Of a DNA stretch of 64,000 nucleotides, positions 1 through 11,515 are shown in pieces. The stretch covers positions 58,037,523 through 58,101,522 of the forward strand of contig CM060172.1 in NCBI GenBank assembly GCA_030549775.1, written 5' to 3'. Below the pieces are notes generated by a model that saw only the letters and a list, made by a program, of their open reading frames with translations, had not been told where the DNA came from and did no database searches. Made by a program: the position numbers and the translations under genes. The stretch's first letter is position 1. Each line of letters begins with the position of its first letter. The stretch is from Tamarix chinensis (taxonomy: Eukaryota > Streptophyta > Magnoliopsida > Caryophyllales > Tamaricaceae).

Positions 1-273
1 GTGAAAATAATTTAGTACATTAATAATAAAATTTCAGTACATTAGCTTTAAAATATCAATTAATTAATAATGAAAATTTAGTATATTAATAAAAAAAAGC
101 AACTTATTAGTGTAAAAGATTAGTTTTTAAGTAAATTGAAATTTAAAATTGTATCAATTTATTAAAAAAGTGACTTTAATTTACTAATTTTGGTAAAAAA
201 CATATAGCAATTTATTTATACATGACATCATGCCAACATTAATTACCTAGCCATAGGAGTAAGCACAGTCTAC
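1..273. other. AT-rich intergenic DNA, nothing recognised
   Basis: The sequence is A/T-rich with no plausible coding frame and no recognisable repeat. Confidence 0.5.
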
Positions 274-420
274 TAGGGGTGTGCATTGTCGGATATCCGT
301 ATCCGATTGAATATTTTTTTCGGATATATGATCCGACCGGATATTCAATATCCCATATCCGAATCCGTATACACTGGATATCCAAAACATCAGATCGGAT
401 ATCGGATATATCGGATTATT
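274..420 (+). mobile_element. hAT-like terminal sequence, left
   Basis: The sequence begins TAGGGGTGTGCAT, the style of end seen in many plant hAT-type elements. It continues into a cluster of GGATATCC and GGATATCGGATAT words that fold back on each other up to about 420. A similar end in inverted orientation lies at 3056-3081. No 8-bp target duplication links the two: 266-273 reads CAGTCTAC and 3082-3089 reads ACTGCAAA. They may therefore be ends of two different decayed elements. Confidence 0.35.
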
Positions 421-1243
421 AAAAAAAAATCTAATTATTAAATTTACATATATAATCTATAACTAAAAAAAAATTTTAGCATAAACACTTGTTTAATTAT
501 TCAGCTTGCATACAAAAAGATAAAATACATGATTAATCATATAAAAAAAAATTAACAATCAAAATTTATAAACAATGCCACTCTAGAACTGTGGAACAAC
601 CTAAATTAAGAAGTTCAAAAAATTTAAAAGTTTTTTTTATAATTTGGATGTTTGCGTGTATGTAGGTCGTAACCTATTTGACTATTTGTAAAATGTAGAT
701 GTTTATTTTAAACTTTAGTAAATTATATTTGAACTCATATATTATAGTAAAAAAAACGATCTAAACTTGCAGATTGAAAGAAAAAAATCAAATTATAAAT
801 TAAATAATGCCAAAATATAACTCACTTATTCTTAAAATTGAATATTTTTTACGAATCAATTTATCCACTAAAAAATTAAATCGAATATTTAAAATTTTTC
901 AAATTCCAATTTTTCTACACAACTCTATCGTCTACATCTTTACATTGTACCCAAAGTGCAAGGTTATCAGTGAATTTGGATACCTTTACACTACAATTTT
1001 AAAGTAAATTTTGACCCTCAAAATCTTGTTAAGACAATAACCATAAAAAATAGTTTTTACACTGTTAGCTTACAAGAAAATGCTTTTTTAGCATGCCATT
1101 GGCCTTTTCTATATTTTTCATTTTCTTCTTTTTCTTGGCTATCACTTGCTATCCAATTATGGCCTTGTCACCCAAAGCCATTTACAGCATAATCCAAAAT
1201 AAAACAAGCATTCTTATTTTATTTTACTCTACTATCTTCTAGT
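421..1243. other. AT-rich DNA downstream of H2A.W
   Basis: There are poly-A and poly-T runs and only short chance ORFs. The stretch just below 1244 must contain the 3' UTR and poly(A) site of the H2A.W gene, but I cannot place the end of the transcript. Confidence 0.4.
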
Positions 1244-1779
1244 TTATGCTTTCTTTGGGGACTTTGTAGCTTTCGAGGACACCTTTTCCTTCGATGCCTC
1301 GGTCTTCTTAGGCAACAACACTGGGTTGATGTTGGGAAGCACTCCACCACTGGCGATTGTAACTCCTTGCAACAATTTCCCCAGCTCTTCATCATTCCTA
1401 ACAGCGAGCAATAGATGCCTTGGATTTATCCTGTTCTTCTTGTTATCCCTAGCTGCATTGCCTGCTAACTCCAAAACCTGCATTTATTCAACATCCGAAC
1501 AAGGATTAAACTCCATCGTACAGGAACACGATACACAAAAAATTGAAGGAAGGCAACTATCTTCGGGTATTTTACCTCAGCAGCTAGGTATTCAAGCACG
1601 GCTGCAAGGTAGATCGGAGCGCCGGTACCAGTTCGCTGGGCATATCTACCTTTCTTCAAGAAACGAGCGATTCTACCGACGGGGAACTGAAGACCGGCCT
1701 TCACGGATTTCGAGACGGATTTCTTCCTCTCGCCACCGCGCCTTCCAGCTGCACCTCTCGATGATTTTCCAGACTCCAT
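1244..1779 (-). CDS. histone H2A.W-type variant (two exons)
   Basis: Core histone H2A, which pairs with H2B in the nucleosome. Exon 1 is 1779-1576 (68 codons) and exon 2 is 1477-1244 (77 codons plus TAA). The 98-bp phase-0 intron has a GT donor at 1575-1574 (GAG|GTAAAA) and a TGCAG acceptor at 1482-1478. The 145-residue product has the H2A signature [19 protein letters not shown], the helix [21 protein letters not shown] interrupted exactly by the intron, the acidic-patch segment NDEELGKLL, and the docking segment [14 protein letters not shown]. The tail ends KSPKKA, with SPKK at residues 141-144. A C-terminal SPKK motif together with FLKKGRY marks the plant-specific H2A.W class, which is known to mark heterochromatin. 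Length and intron position fit the family, and I see no break. The intron could be misread as coding, because the frame runs on past the donor. Confidence 0.93.
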
Positions 1780-1880
1780 ATCGAAAAGTTAGTATGCGTT
1801 TGAGTTACTGACGAAAGAGAGGGAATGAACCTTGGTCGTACGATGTATGTTCGCTGTGAAGGTGGCGAACTTTGCGAGAT

Positions 1881-1890
1881 TTTATTTATA
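1881..1890 (-). promoter_or_regulatory. TATA box of the H2A.W gene
   Basis: The minus strand reads TATAAATAAA about 100 nt upstream of the start codon at 1779. This leaves room for a 5' UTR of about 70 nt. The GC-containing word ACGCGGTC lies directly upstream. Confidence 0.7.
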
Positions 1891-1982
1891 GACCGCGTCC
1901 CTTTCCGTGGTTTTAACATTTTCGGATTCATTTTGGGGGGGAATCGGCACGAGTTTTGTATTGGACGGTCGTGATGCCTTCC

Positions 1983-2082
1983 ACGCTGGCGATCCGTGCT
2001 TGTGTGTTTGAGATCACGCCCTGCTCCGAATCGTGGTTTCGTCGGTTGTGTGTTTGAGATTGTGCCGTGCTGGCGATCCGCT
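1983..2082 (-). promoter_or_regulatory. duplicated upstream promoter words of H2A.W
   Basis: Two modules recur within 100 bp: GCTGGCGATCCG at about 1985-1996 and 2069-2080, and TGTGTGTTTGAGAT at about 2001-2014 and 2047-2060. Reversed, the second copy reads AGCGGATC at 2075-2082. That differs by one base from the plant histone octamer CGCGGATC. Assignment as histone cis-elements is inference. Confidence 0.4.
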
Positions 2083-2099
2083 ATGTTGAATTTCTAGCC

Positions 2100-2939
2100 A
2101 ATGAGAGAGAGTAGTGTCTGTTAAAGTATTTCAAACAAGTCTACAATCCGAAAATTATGGAAGGCGTTAAGGGAACCATTTATTCTTTCTTTGCCACTTT
2201 TTAGATATCTATTTTACTAAATACCTATTCATATATCCTTTAAACATATTCTCCTTTTAAAATTTACACTTTCCATTTCTTCATCCCTTATATCTCTTTA
2301 TTGAATTTTCTCTCTTTTCTATCATCTCAACTCTTTACACAATCGCTTAATTTTTTTAAAATCTTTCATTAATTTAAGAAGATATATTTTAATCAACATT
2401 CTAATACAATTTATACCTAAAGCTATGCAATATATTATCTTTAATTTAAATATATAATTTTATACCTTTCAAAGTAGCTATAAATATAATTGTTTATGTT
2501 ATCCAATATTTAATGACCTGATGTGATATCCCTATCAATCCCATCCAAAATATAAAATAGCATATCCAATATTTTTTTCAAATCAAATATCTAATTTGAT
2601 AAATAAAAAATTAAATAAATTAAATATCTAATCCAATAAGTTATATACATATACACTCTAAACACTATTTTTTTTATAAAACTTTATTTTAAATAATTAT
2701 GTATGTGTGTATAATTTAAAATGAATGTTTATTGTAAGTAAATTTTATATTTTTTAATTATTATTTTGATTAAATATCTAATTATTATCCAATTTTTAAA
2801 ATTACTAATTGAATATAATATAATTTAATACTTAAATCAAATCATTATATTATATTTGTTCAAATTAGATTAATTTTTTATTTTTGATTGAATAATTTTT
2901 TATCCAATATTTCTCGACTATGGTCTACTCGACAGTTTT
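2100..2939. other. AT-rich DNA, possibly interior of a decayed hAT-like element
   Basis: No gene is visible. From about 2520 the words GATATCC, ATATCCAATA and AAATATCTAAT recur. They resemble the ends at 291-420 and 2940-3081, so part of this may be element interior. Confidence 0.3.
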
Positions 2940-3081
2940 AGATATCTGATGGATTATTTATTATCCAATTGAAAACTCTAGATGTTTGAAACTTCTTTTT
3001 TTCTGATATCCGATCTTTCAAATATCAGAAACTTTTTACCACATATCTGATCATTGGATATCCGATCCATAAACACCTCTA
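2940..3081 (-). mobile_element. hAT-like terminal sequence, right
   Basis: On the minus strand from 3081 the sequence reads TAGAGGTGTTTATGGATC followed by GGATATCC words. It is about three-quarters identical over some 26 bp to the left end at 274. See the left-end entry for the missing target duplication. Confidence 0.35.
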
Positions 3082-3312
3082 ACTGCAAATGTAATATTTG
3101 ATTCTTGCATTTTTCTCATTTTAGTTGTTATTTGACTAAAATTAGTATTTGTATACATGGATCAAGCTTATATTAGTAGATTTGTGGTAAATTTGGGTTA
3201 AAATCTGAGCTTTGAACAATATCAATGAAGGTCAGGGATGAAATAGTTGTGGAAGCTAGTGGCTTACCTGTTAGTCATAACAACCAACAGATAGTTCACC
3301 CATGAAGCATCC

Positions 3313-3507
3313 TATAATACCTCAAATTTTACCTAACCCTAAACCCGAGTAATTAATATCGTAATCTAATTCTAACTTTAGAAAATTTATTTTTCTATCC
3401 TGCCTTAATTCCCTAAACCTAAGCTTAACCCTAATTTTTATTTTAAGTTAACAATATCCTAACCTAAAGTATTTTTTTAATCTAAACCCACAACACCACT
3501 TTAATTT
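3313..3507 (+). mobile_element. LTR fragment g, first part
   Basis: The segment starts TATAATACCTCAAATTTTA, a decayed TGTAATACC LTR start. It aligns by eye with the reverse complement of 23350-23543 (fragment f), including the shared word CGAGTAATTAATATC. The copy is broken at 3507 by insertion of solo LTR a and resumes at 7689. Confidence 0.6.
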
Positions 3508-3589
3508 TGTAACACCCCCAAAATTCACTTTAATTTTAAGTAATGGAAGCGAAATAAGAAAACTGTGAATTATGGAGATATTACCGCCA

Positions 3590-3635
3590 CACTCAGTACC
3601 AGACCGGTTCACTCTTACCGTTCCAATACTGAGTG
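3590..3635 (-). other. conserved LTR stem-loop, copy a
   Basis: CACTCAGTA at 3590-3598 pairs perfectly with TACTGAGTG at 3627-3635. It is preceded by TTACCGC and followed by CTAAGG, as in the other copies. It lies 82 nt from the LTR end. Confidence 0.65.
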
Positions 3636-4228
3636 CTAAGGCTAAAACGGATTACCATCAAACCAAAAGCTAATACTTAAAACAAGGATTCATAAGGGAG
3701 TTAAATAGTTCACAATATAAAATTCAAAGTACGCATAAAAAGGTTTACAAGCCAAGGGGGTACATAGACAAGGTTCTTGAGGAACGTAAAGTATTGTACA
3801 ACAAAACAGGACTAAGATGAAACAATACAGGGTAAAACAAAATGAAAAGGAGAGTTTGGCCATGTCACTCTCGGTCCCCGGACCAAGTCTAGGCTCAATT
3901 CTCAGCCCCGCCCGATGCCTCGTAAGAGTCATAGGCATCGAATATATCATCTCCTACCTGCACAAACTCAGGTGGGTCCTCTACTCGTGAGAATGAGCAG
4001 CACCCATGAAACGGGTGGTCGGTACGCTACGTACTGAGTAAGGTAACATATGCGCTAAGGCCAGCATAAAAACCACACCACACAGTATACATGGCATAAT
4101 CACGTGAGCAATATGTAGTAAAATAGATGATAAAGGCTAGCTACGGTCTGGATAGACTTGTTCTTTAGATCTCTGGTAAATATAGTCAATTCCAATCATA
4201 GTCTTTATCAATTCATGTGAGTGCAGAA

Positions 4229-4530
4229 ACCCCACTATTATAGCCGGCGGACCGGTCATATAGTGCAAAACGCGCCTGGCCACTATTATAGCCGGTGGAC
4301 CGGTCATGCAGGGCAAAACGATCCTGGCCACTATTATTCGTCGGTGGACCGGTCTAGCCCCGACTCACATGATGTTTCACTATAATTACTCCGTGTCTTT
4401 CCCATGTTTTATCATTAATACGTTTGGTTTGTTGAGCACGGAATCCCCCACTATTATAGCCGGTGGACCGGTCATGTAGGGCACCCCGACCCTAGCCATT
4501 ATTATTCGCCGGTGGACCGGTCTGGGTCCG
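4229..4530. repeat. spaced tandem units in LTR a
   Basis: Five units of about 48 bp lie in two blocks (4229-4355 and 4448-4530). Each begins CCACTATTAT and carries CCGGTGGACCGGT, a near-palindrome made of two inverted CCGGT words. The same kind of array occurs in LTRs b, c and h. Confidence 0.75.
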
Positions 4531-5929
4531 GCTCAATATCTTCCTCTGTAAGTGATTAGTGTCTTAACATATCTTATTTGAAAGTATCTACCCTTGACAT
4601 GCATGGTTAACTATATCCACACTTATCCTCCCAGGAGGGCCCGTCCCATATCTTGGGACTCTTGCGCCCCTTATCACAGCCCGATATCTATTCCCCTTTA
4701 CACTTACACGTAATGAAAACCAACTCTTAAGGGTGTGGGTTAAGGCCCAACACCTTGTGACATCCACTCCACATGCTATCTCCCTCTGGGGTTTTCCCTT
4801 GTAAACTCTAATTGGACCTATGTGGCCCAACTTTCTCTCAATTACACTACCATTACTCCATTTATTGTCCCACACCTCATCTCATTTGGATCCAATCCCA
4901 AATCATATCGCTTTACGCCTCAATTCCACATGTGACCGAAAAACCCTAGTTGGCCACTTCAACCCTAGAACCTTTCTTCTCCCACAAGTAACCCCTCTCT
5001 TTTTCACCCAATATATCTTCTCTCCCATGACACCCATAATCACCCCTTATACAACAAATTTCCACTCTTAACCCGTACTCCACTCTCCCTTAATCATTTT
5101 TACTTCCACATTTTTCAGATTACTACTTTCTCCCAAAACCCTAATCGGGTCCCTTATACACCCTTACACCAACCTACGTATTATTTTTTTATCCCAAGTC
5201 TCCAAACACTCCACAACTCTCCCTTTAGCTTATTTACACCTTAATACAACTTTTCTCACGTAACGATCATCCCCATGCAAGTTTTATCCAACCCATGCAA
5301 ACTCTCGAAGTTCCCATGCAAACCCTAGAATTCCCATGCATAGTTCTCATCTCTTATTCATTTTGGTCAACTTCATACCCCCCTTTAGCAACTCACTTCC
5401 CATTTATTTATTTTTGTCCTTTCATCTCCATGTCATAATAATAATCACCCTAGCATGCATGTCCTAGAGGGTTACATCATGTCACAACACATCATAATCA
5501 CCACATATGGATATCACATTCATGTTATAAAAAAACACATACCACATACCTTAACTCTAAGCTGCGCTACGCATAAAACACGTCAAGGACAATCATGTGA
5601 TACACAACAAGACATGATATATATACAAAGCATCCAAGGCATACAAGTCACATAACACGTGGGGACCTTAGCCACATCCTTACCGAATACGACACAGGTC
5701 TTGGAGCACGTTCCTACGCCTCATCCGGGTTTTGACTTGATTCGTCTATAAGAGGAAACACTATGGATTAACTTCCCTCTAACCAAAACACCATTCTTTC
5801 TACCTTACCCTTATCACAACTCACCATTAGGGCTAAAAATAATAATATCACTTTTATAAGTAAAAGTAGGGTTATTATTCCTAAGGTAGCTAATCATGCT
5901 ACTACTAATAAAAAGTAGGTCTTAATAGC

Positions 5930-6270
5930 TACAATAACTTAAAGTAATCATAATAATATTTATTATTAACGGTAATAGTTTCAATGTTACTAATAATGAT
6001 GATGGTAGTAGTGATAGTAAGGCTAGTGATATATGAAATATTAATAATAGTGACAAGGAACTAAAATAATAATAATAATAATAATAATAACCATAATAAT
6101 AATGATAATAGTAATACTAGTAATACTAACAATAATGATGTTAAAATAATAATACTAAAGTTATAGGTCATTAATAATAGTAATAATAATAGTTATAAAT
6201 ATTTCAAAGTTAGGTTAAATAATAATAATAATAACATTAAGAATAATACTAATAATACTACTAAAAATAA
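5930..6270. repeat. AAT/TAA trinucleotide-rich tract
   Basis: This is a degenerate (TAA)n tract with its purest run at about 6066-6090. LTR c has an equivalent tract at 44641-45530, so it is a family feature. Confidence 0.7.
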
Positions 6271-6772
6271 CTAGCATTTGTATAACAAGGGTTTAGGGGT
6301 TGGGGAGTTTAGAGGACCACCTAGGGGTGCTGGTGGCACAGGTGCCGGCACACGACGACGGCGACGGCGGTGATGGGGGAGAAGAGAGGTGGAGAAGTGG
6401 TGGAGGGAGGAGAAAGGAAGAGGAGAGGCTAGCAGGGGAAAGAGAAGGTATGGGGAGGTAGAGGAATCTCCCCTGGTTGTTTTGGAAGGCAGAGGGGGTG
6501 CTGGAAGTGGCGGCACCGGCGGAGGGTGGTGGTGAGAAGGGCGGCGAGGCTCGATGCAGGGTTGATCGGGAAGGAACTTTGCACGGCCGGGGTGGCTCGT
6601 GCAGAGCAAACCGAGGGATGAGGGAGGCTTAGGTTGGTGGAGGGTGATGCAAGGGATGGTTTCGTGGGTGGATCGGGCGGCGGCGACAGAGTGGTTGTCT
6701 AAACTAGGGATGGCGCAAGGCGGGCTTCTAGGCCGCGGTTTCGAAAGAGTCCGACGCTAGACTCCTGGGAAG

Positions 6773-6780
6773 TATTTATA
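6773..6780 (-). promoter_or_regulatory. TATA box of LTR a
   Basis: TATAAATA on the minus strand, at the position equivalent to 44007-44014 in LTR c. It is used here to assign the sense direction. Confidence 0.45.
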
Positions 6781-7688
6781 GGCTGAAAATGGGAAAGATT
6801 GAGAGAGGAGACAGAGGAAGGTAGGGGCAGGCGGGAATTGTCACGCCGACCGGCAGTGGCAGGTCGACGTGGGTCTGCCATGGCAGACCTGTTGCTTGGT
6901 TGGGCAGAAGGAAGGGGGCGGGAGCAGGCATGCGTGAGGTGTGGGGGTGGTCGGTTGGTCGAGGAGGGACAGACAGATGGCCAGGAAGAGAGGGAGAAGG
7001 TGTGCAGGCGGCGTAGGAGGCTGGTCGGCGCAGAAGGGGAAGGGCGGCGATTTGTAGATCGTGCGCGGGGAAAGAGGAAAGGGAGAAGGGGCTGGACCGG
7101 TCGGTCCAGGGGAGAAAATAAAAAAAAAAGAAGGGGGCAACCGGCCGGCGCGATTCAAGTGAAGGAGAAAGCTGGGGTAGACCTGGCACGCGCGGGACAG
7201 GGGGAAAGGAAGTGATCTGGGCCGGTGGGCTAGCCCAGTCGGGGGGAAATGGGGGAAAGAAGGGAGAAAGGAGAGGGGGGAGAGAGAAAAAAGAGAAAAG
7301 GAAAAATAAGGAAATGGGAAAATGGGAAAATAGGGGAGAAAAATAAATAAGATAGCTTATGGGGATTAGGTTGTAGTATTTTTGGTAGATAAATAATTTA
7401 ACTTAATATATTTTATTATATTAGTTTAAAAGGTAACTTTTAGAAAATATTGGTTTGAAACCTTATTTAAATAAAATGAGTATGATAAAATAGCAATTTA
7501 TTTATTTTAATTTATTAAATATTCTCATCTAATTTTATATACCCACAATCCTCAAAATAATTAAATTAAATAAACTTAAAAGGCAAAATCCTCAACATAA
7601 TTAAATTGAAAAGTATATTAAGTTAAATTATCCCTAATAAAAGTGATTTATTAAATTATAGGCTTTTAAAAATTTTGAGGGATTACAA

Positions 7689-8035
7689 AATTTCTCCTTT
7701 CCCCTTGTACCCGTTTTCTCCCATTCTCTTTTCTTCCCCTTACGTGCACAAGTTTCCCCTATCAAACTTGCCCCCTACCCATCAACTTCCCCTCCTCAAC
7801 TTAAGGGTCTGCATTGAAAATTTTGGTAGATAACCCTATTCCTGTGCGCATGTGTGTGTGTATATAAGCCGAGCATTTAATGCTCTTACCACCTCTCTTC
7901 TCTACCTTTTGATTCTGTAGAACCAACCCCCTATCTTCTTACTCCTTCACCTCCTCCTTGCCACCACAAAAAGCCATTAGGATTAGCAATATGGTGGATG
8001 TACTTCAATAACATTCTTTTGGCCTAGAATAGTAG
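7689..8035 (+). mobile_element. LTR fragment g, second part, with TATA box
   Basis: This continues the LTR broken by element a. Its stretch around 7850-7990 aligns with the reverse complement of 22900-23050: a GTGTGTGT run, then ACCACCTCTCTT, then CTCCTTCACCT. TATATAAG at 7861-7868 is a plausible promoter on the plus strand. The boundary with the integrase relic at about 8036 is approximate. Confidence 0.5.
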
Positions 8036-8358
8036 GGGACGTACAAGGTCTAGTGGTAAGATGTGCCACATACCAAAAGTTTAAGAGTCATTTCCATTGG
8101 GGTTTGTATACTCCCCTCCCCGTTCCCCACCACCCATAGGATTATGCTAGCATAGATTTCACTGCAGCATTACCTCAAACACAAAGGCAACATGATAGTG
8201 ATATATCAGTTATTTAAGATGCCTCATTTTGTTGTTTGTCATAAAATGGACGACGCATCTTATATAGCCGATATCTTCTTCAAATAAATAGTCAGGCTAC
8301 ATGGTATACCCAAATCCATTGTTTTAGATAACAATACTAAGTTCCTCGGCTATTTTTG
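8036..8358 (+). pseudogene. Ty3/gypsy integrase relic, 5' part
   Basis: Translation with frame changes gives zinc-finger and catalytic-core pieces: RDVQGLVVRCATYQKF, then GLYTPLPVPHHP, then an IDF-type core start. It ends near a segment like RLHGMPKSIV. These resemble chromovirus-type gypsy integrases (GLYTPLPIP... and the SDRD...FW region). Several stops and frameshifts are present. The reading is cut at 8358 by solo LTR d and resumes at 11075. Confidence 0.7.
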
Positions 8359-8437
8359 TGTAACACCCCCATTTTCAAAATACAAAATACGTAGACAACA
8401 ATGCAGAAGCTAAATATAAATGAGGATATTATTACCA

Positions 8438-8480
8438 CATCTAGTATAGGCAAACACGGATGTTCTACTTACACTAGATG
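8438..8480 (-). other. conserved LTR stem-loop, copy d
   Basis: CATCTAGT at 8438-8445 pairs perfectly with ACTAGATG at 8473-8480, 79 nt from the LTR end. The stem sequence differs from copy a, but pairing is kept. Confidence 0.65.
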
Positions 8481-11027
8481 TTAAGGATAAATTTTAAAAT
8501 ATAAACCAAAACATAACTCCACAGCATCCTTAATGTAATAGGACACCATAATAAAGTCAAAAATCAATGTCGGAAGCAACTAGAAACATCACAAAAAATT
8601 AAATAACTCCTACTACATTTAAAACTTGATGAAATAAAAATATCGGTTAAACATAGAATTCTGGAAGCCATATTACTTTCTTAACTTGTCCCGTAATCAT
8701 GCGTCCATCAACATATATGGTCAACGTCTACCTACACAAGACTATCTACTCACCATGTACATCATAGATCATCGCAGCTCCATTTAAAATATTAATGAGT
8801 TAGCCAGGGGAACAACTAAGTAACTCACTATTTAGAAGGAAAATATCATAACTGATAGAATTACTATAATACATAAAACACAACTACATACGAGTCAAAT
8901 GATAAAATAATTATTAGTTCATCATTTATAAAGCCTCTTTGATTATTATCTACATAAACACACTATTCGATTTTATCTATTGAGTGGACAAAACCCAACT
9001 AGGAGGGTCACATGGCAAATAAGTTTAAAGACATCCAAATCAACTAAAACCAACCACAGGAGATCTACCTATTGGCAATCCCAATGGTCTTAGCACAAAA
9101 AGGCAAAATCTAACCTCAATCATCTAGACCTTAAGTGTGCATACCCTTAAGAGGTCTAAATATCCTAATAGAGTAGACACGGAGCCTTACTGGCTTTTGA
9201 CCAGGTAGATAAACCAAGTGACTACATGTCACTACAATCTAAGGAAATGCTATGGCCGATCTCCAACTCTAGGAGGCCAACCCTAGAGGAGCCTATCCCA
9301 CTCTCATCTTTTACTTTAATTTTAAGTGTCTTATTCAAGGTGGCCATATAACACATCCAAAACATACCGCCACATCCATTCCTTAATTATCAACCTTCCT
9401 AAAATTGGGTACCTTCCATGTTTTGATAATTCCTAAAAATATTAATTTCCATAAATATTATTTTACATAATTAACACATTCCATAAATATCACTTCTATT
9501 AAATAAGGTTTTTCACGATACCACAAATTTCATACGATCACCAATAATAATTAAAATAATATAAACAACATACATATATTATGAATAGATTAGTAAAAGT
9601 AAAAATAAAACACCTATAAATAATTTATATTTTTAAATAAAATCTAGAGCCATGTTAACTAAATGTGATTATTTTATAAAATAAGGGTCACTATATATGT
9701 AAAATTTAAAGCACCTTGAATCACACAATACAAAATCGTATTACATATATTAAAGTGTAGTTAGTAATTTATCTATGGGTAGTTAGAAAATTAAGTGGAT
9801 TACCTGAGGTGCGACCCAATAACCAAAGCACAGTTAGCCCTATAATTAACACCAATATATTATCAATTCTAGTTGAACTATATTAAATAAATATGTACCG
9901 GGTATCCTAGACCCAAGCTTTCAAAATCCTTAAATTCACTAATCCTTTAGTTTATCATCTAATATTTATATATATAAGCCTTAGAGTCCACGTATGATTA
10001 AGTGTGTATAAGGTTATTGTAGTAATTAGTCAATGTACCGATGAGTGGTCAACTACGGTTTATGAAGTTGAATACCAACAAAATAAATTGATATATTGTA
10101 ATATTAGCCAAAGTACCGTATGCACCCACTAAACTAAACCCAATATATATAAATGATTTCACTGGTAATTTATCATACTATTTTCATGGTCATCTCATTC
10201 CCATATTAGTACCAATTAATTACACTTAGGATAACAATCATGTTTAATGCACAAAGTAATTATAGTAACTATGTGGTATACACCTTTATATAATGAATGC
10301 CTAAGTAAAGCTAAATAATTTAAAAAGGTTAATACTTAATGACTTAATTAGATGTACCATGCGTATCCTTGTCCTATGATGTAGGCTATACCTATCCATT
10401 ACCCATGGTTGTGATCTTTCTTTCATGTAAAAAAAATATTTCTAATGCACGGCCACACTAATCTCCATATCAAAGACCCACAATCTAATATATTTTATAA
10501 ACATAAGCCAGTAGTATACTCTCTCATTAATCGGGTTAACTTTAGCCCCCTTTATTTCTTTAGGTGATGTGATGGGTAGTAAAATTAGTCTACACCCACA
10601 CCTATTTTCTAATCTTGTCATATGCATCTACGGAGAAGTAATCCAATATCCCCCTAATGATTTGATACAAGTACACACTCCATATTATTGGACATGCAGT
10701 CGCTTTCTTTATTTTTTTTCTTTTTGAAATGCGAGGTGTTTGTGGTTGTGGAACATTATTTACAATGGCTAAGGGTGCTAGGGTTACAATAAGGTATACT
10801 TGGTAAAAGATAAGTTGCAAAACTTATATATTTATTGATAGATAATTTATTACTAAATATAAATTAAAATGGTTAAACTCCTATTTATTATTAAATTCCA
10901 TTTACTATATAAATGATTAATAACTATTATGAAAGGATAAGGTTTACAGGTAACTAATTACTGATTTAATTAAATAAATAGATAAAAGTAGGTATATATT
11001 TGTATCCTTGATATATGATTACTACCA

Positions 11028-11047
11028 CTGCTGCTGCTGCTGCTGCT
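11028..11047. repeat. (CTG)n microsatellite
   Basis: About seven CTG units lie just inside the 11074 end of LTR d. Confidence 0.8.
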
Positions 11048-11074
11048 ACTGTCAAAAATTATGGGGATATTACA

Positions 11075-11515
11075 TTTTGGAAGACCTTGTAGAGGTTAGT
11101 TGGTATAATACTTATCTTTAGTATTGCCTATCATCTACAAATGGATGGCTAAACTGAAGTAACCAACCACACCCTCACTATGATCTTCCAAAGCTTAGTC
11201 CACAAATCCTAACGGAATTGGGGCGTTAAACTTAGCTCTGCCAAATTTGTATATAATTGGTCCCCCCTACATATGTTACCGGGCATTCCCCATTTGAGGT
11301 TGTTTATGGATTGAATCCCACTTCTCCTATAAATCTCCTACCACTTCCCGCAGGTAAAATAATGAGTTTCAAGACTAGGCCAACAAAATAAAAAGGCTTC
11401 ATGAGCAGGTAAGGCAACAAATTGAGAAGGTGAATCAACTAAACAAAACAAGGGCCAACAAGCACCACAAATAACATTTATACGAACCCAGAGATTCAGT
11501 TTGGCTTCACATACG
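11075..11515 (+). pseudogene. Ty3/gypsy integrase relic, 3' part
   Basis: The reading continues after LTR d. Visible pieces are FWKTL, then IAYHLQMDG-TEVTNHTL (family form AYHPQTDGQTEVVNRTL, the region of the catalytic Glu), then FVYN, LRLFMD and EQVRQQIEKVNQLN. These are the C-terminal parts of a gypsy polyprotein. Frameshifts and stops are numerous, so it cannot be functional. Confidence 0.75.

Larger units (their letters stand above)
3508..7688 (-). mobile_element. solo LTR a (TGTAACACCC superfamily), 4.2 kb
   Basis: On the plus strand it starts TGTAACACCCCCAAAATT and ends AATTTTGAGGGATTACAA, so the ends are inverted. AATTT lies on both sides (3503-3507 and 7689-7693, with one extra A at the right junction), matching a 5-bp LTR target duplication. 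There is no gag or pol. The TATAAATA box at 6773-6780 points to the minus strand, so that is taken as sense. Interior, in plus order: terminal stem-loop 3590-3635, spaced CCGGTGGACCGGT units 4229-4530, TAA-rich tract 5930-6270, and a GC- and purine-rich block 6300-7330. Family ranking is uncertain; Ty3/gypsy is likely because of the long LTR. Confidence 0.75.
8359..11074 (-). mobile_element. solo LTR d, 2.7 kb
   Basis: The ends are TGTAACACCCCC at 8359 and GGGGATATTACA at 11074. A perfect 5-bp target duplication, TTTTG, lies at 8354-8358 and 11075-11079. No retroviral-type coding sequence is inside. It has the family stem-loop at 8438-8480 and a (CTG)7 run at about 11028-11047. The interior around 8990-9300 aligns in reverse with 53850-54200 (element i). 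The insertion interrupts a gypsy integrase relic. Confidence 0.85.

Noticed and set aside
807..1007. 66-codon open frame near the left edge
   Set aside because: AT-rich, with no domain, promoter or conservation signal visible.
274..3081. A single 2.8-kb hAT transposon containing H2A.W
   Set aside because: No matching 8-bp target duplication and only about three-quarters identity over 26 bp. Kept as a question in the findings, not as a called element.
6271..7215. Several overlapping proline-rich or arginine-rich frames on both strands
   Set aside because: They come from the GC- and purine-rich block of LTR a. Frames on opposite strands are equally open, with no domain and no codon signal.
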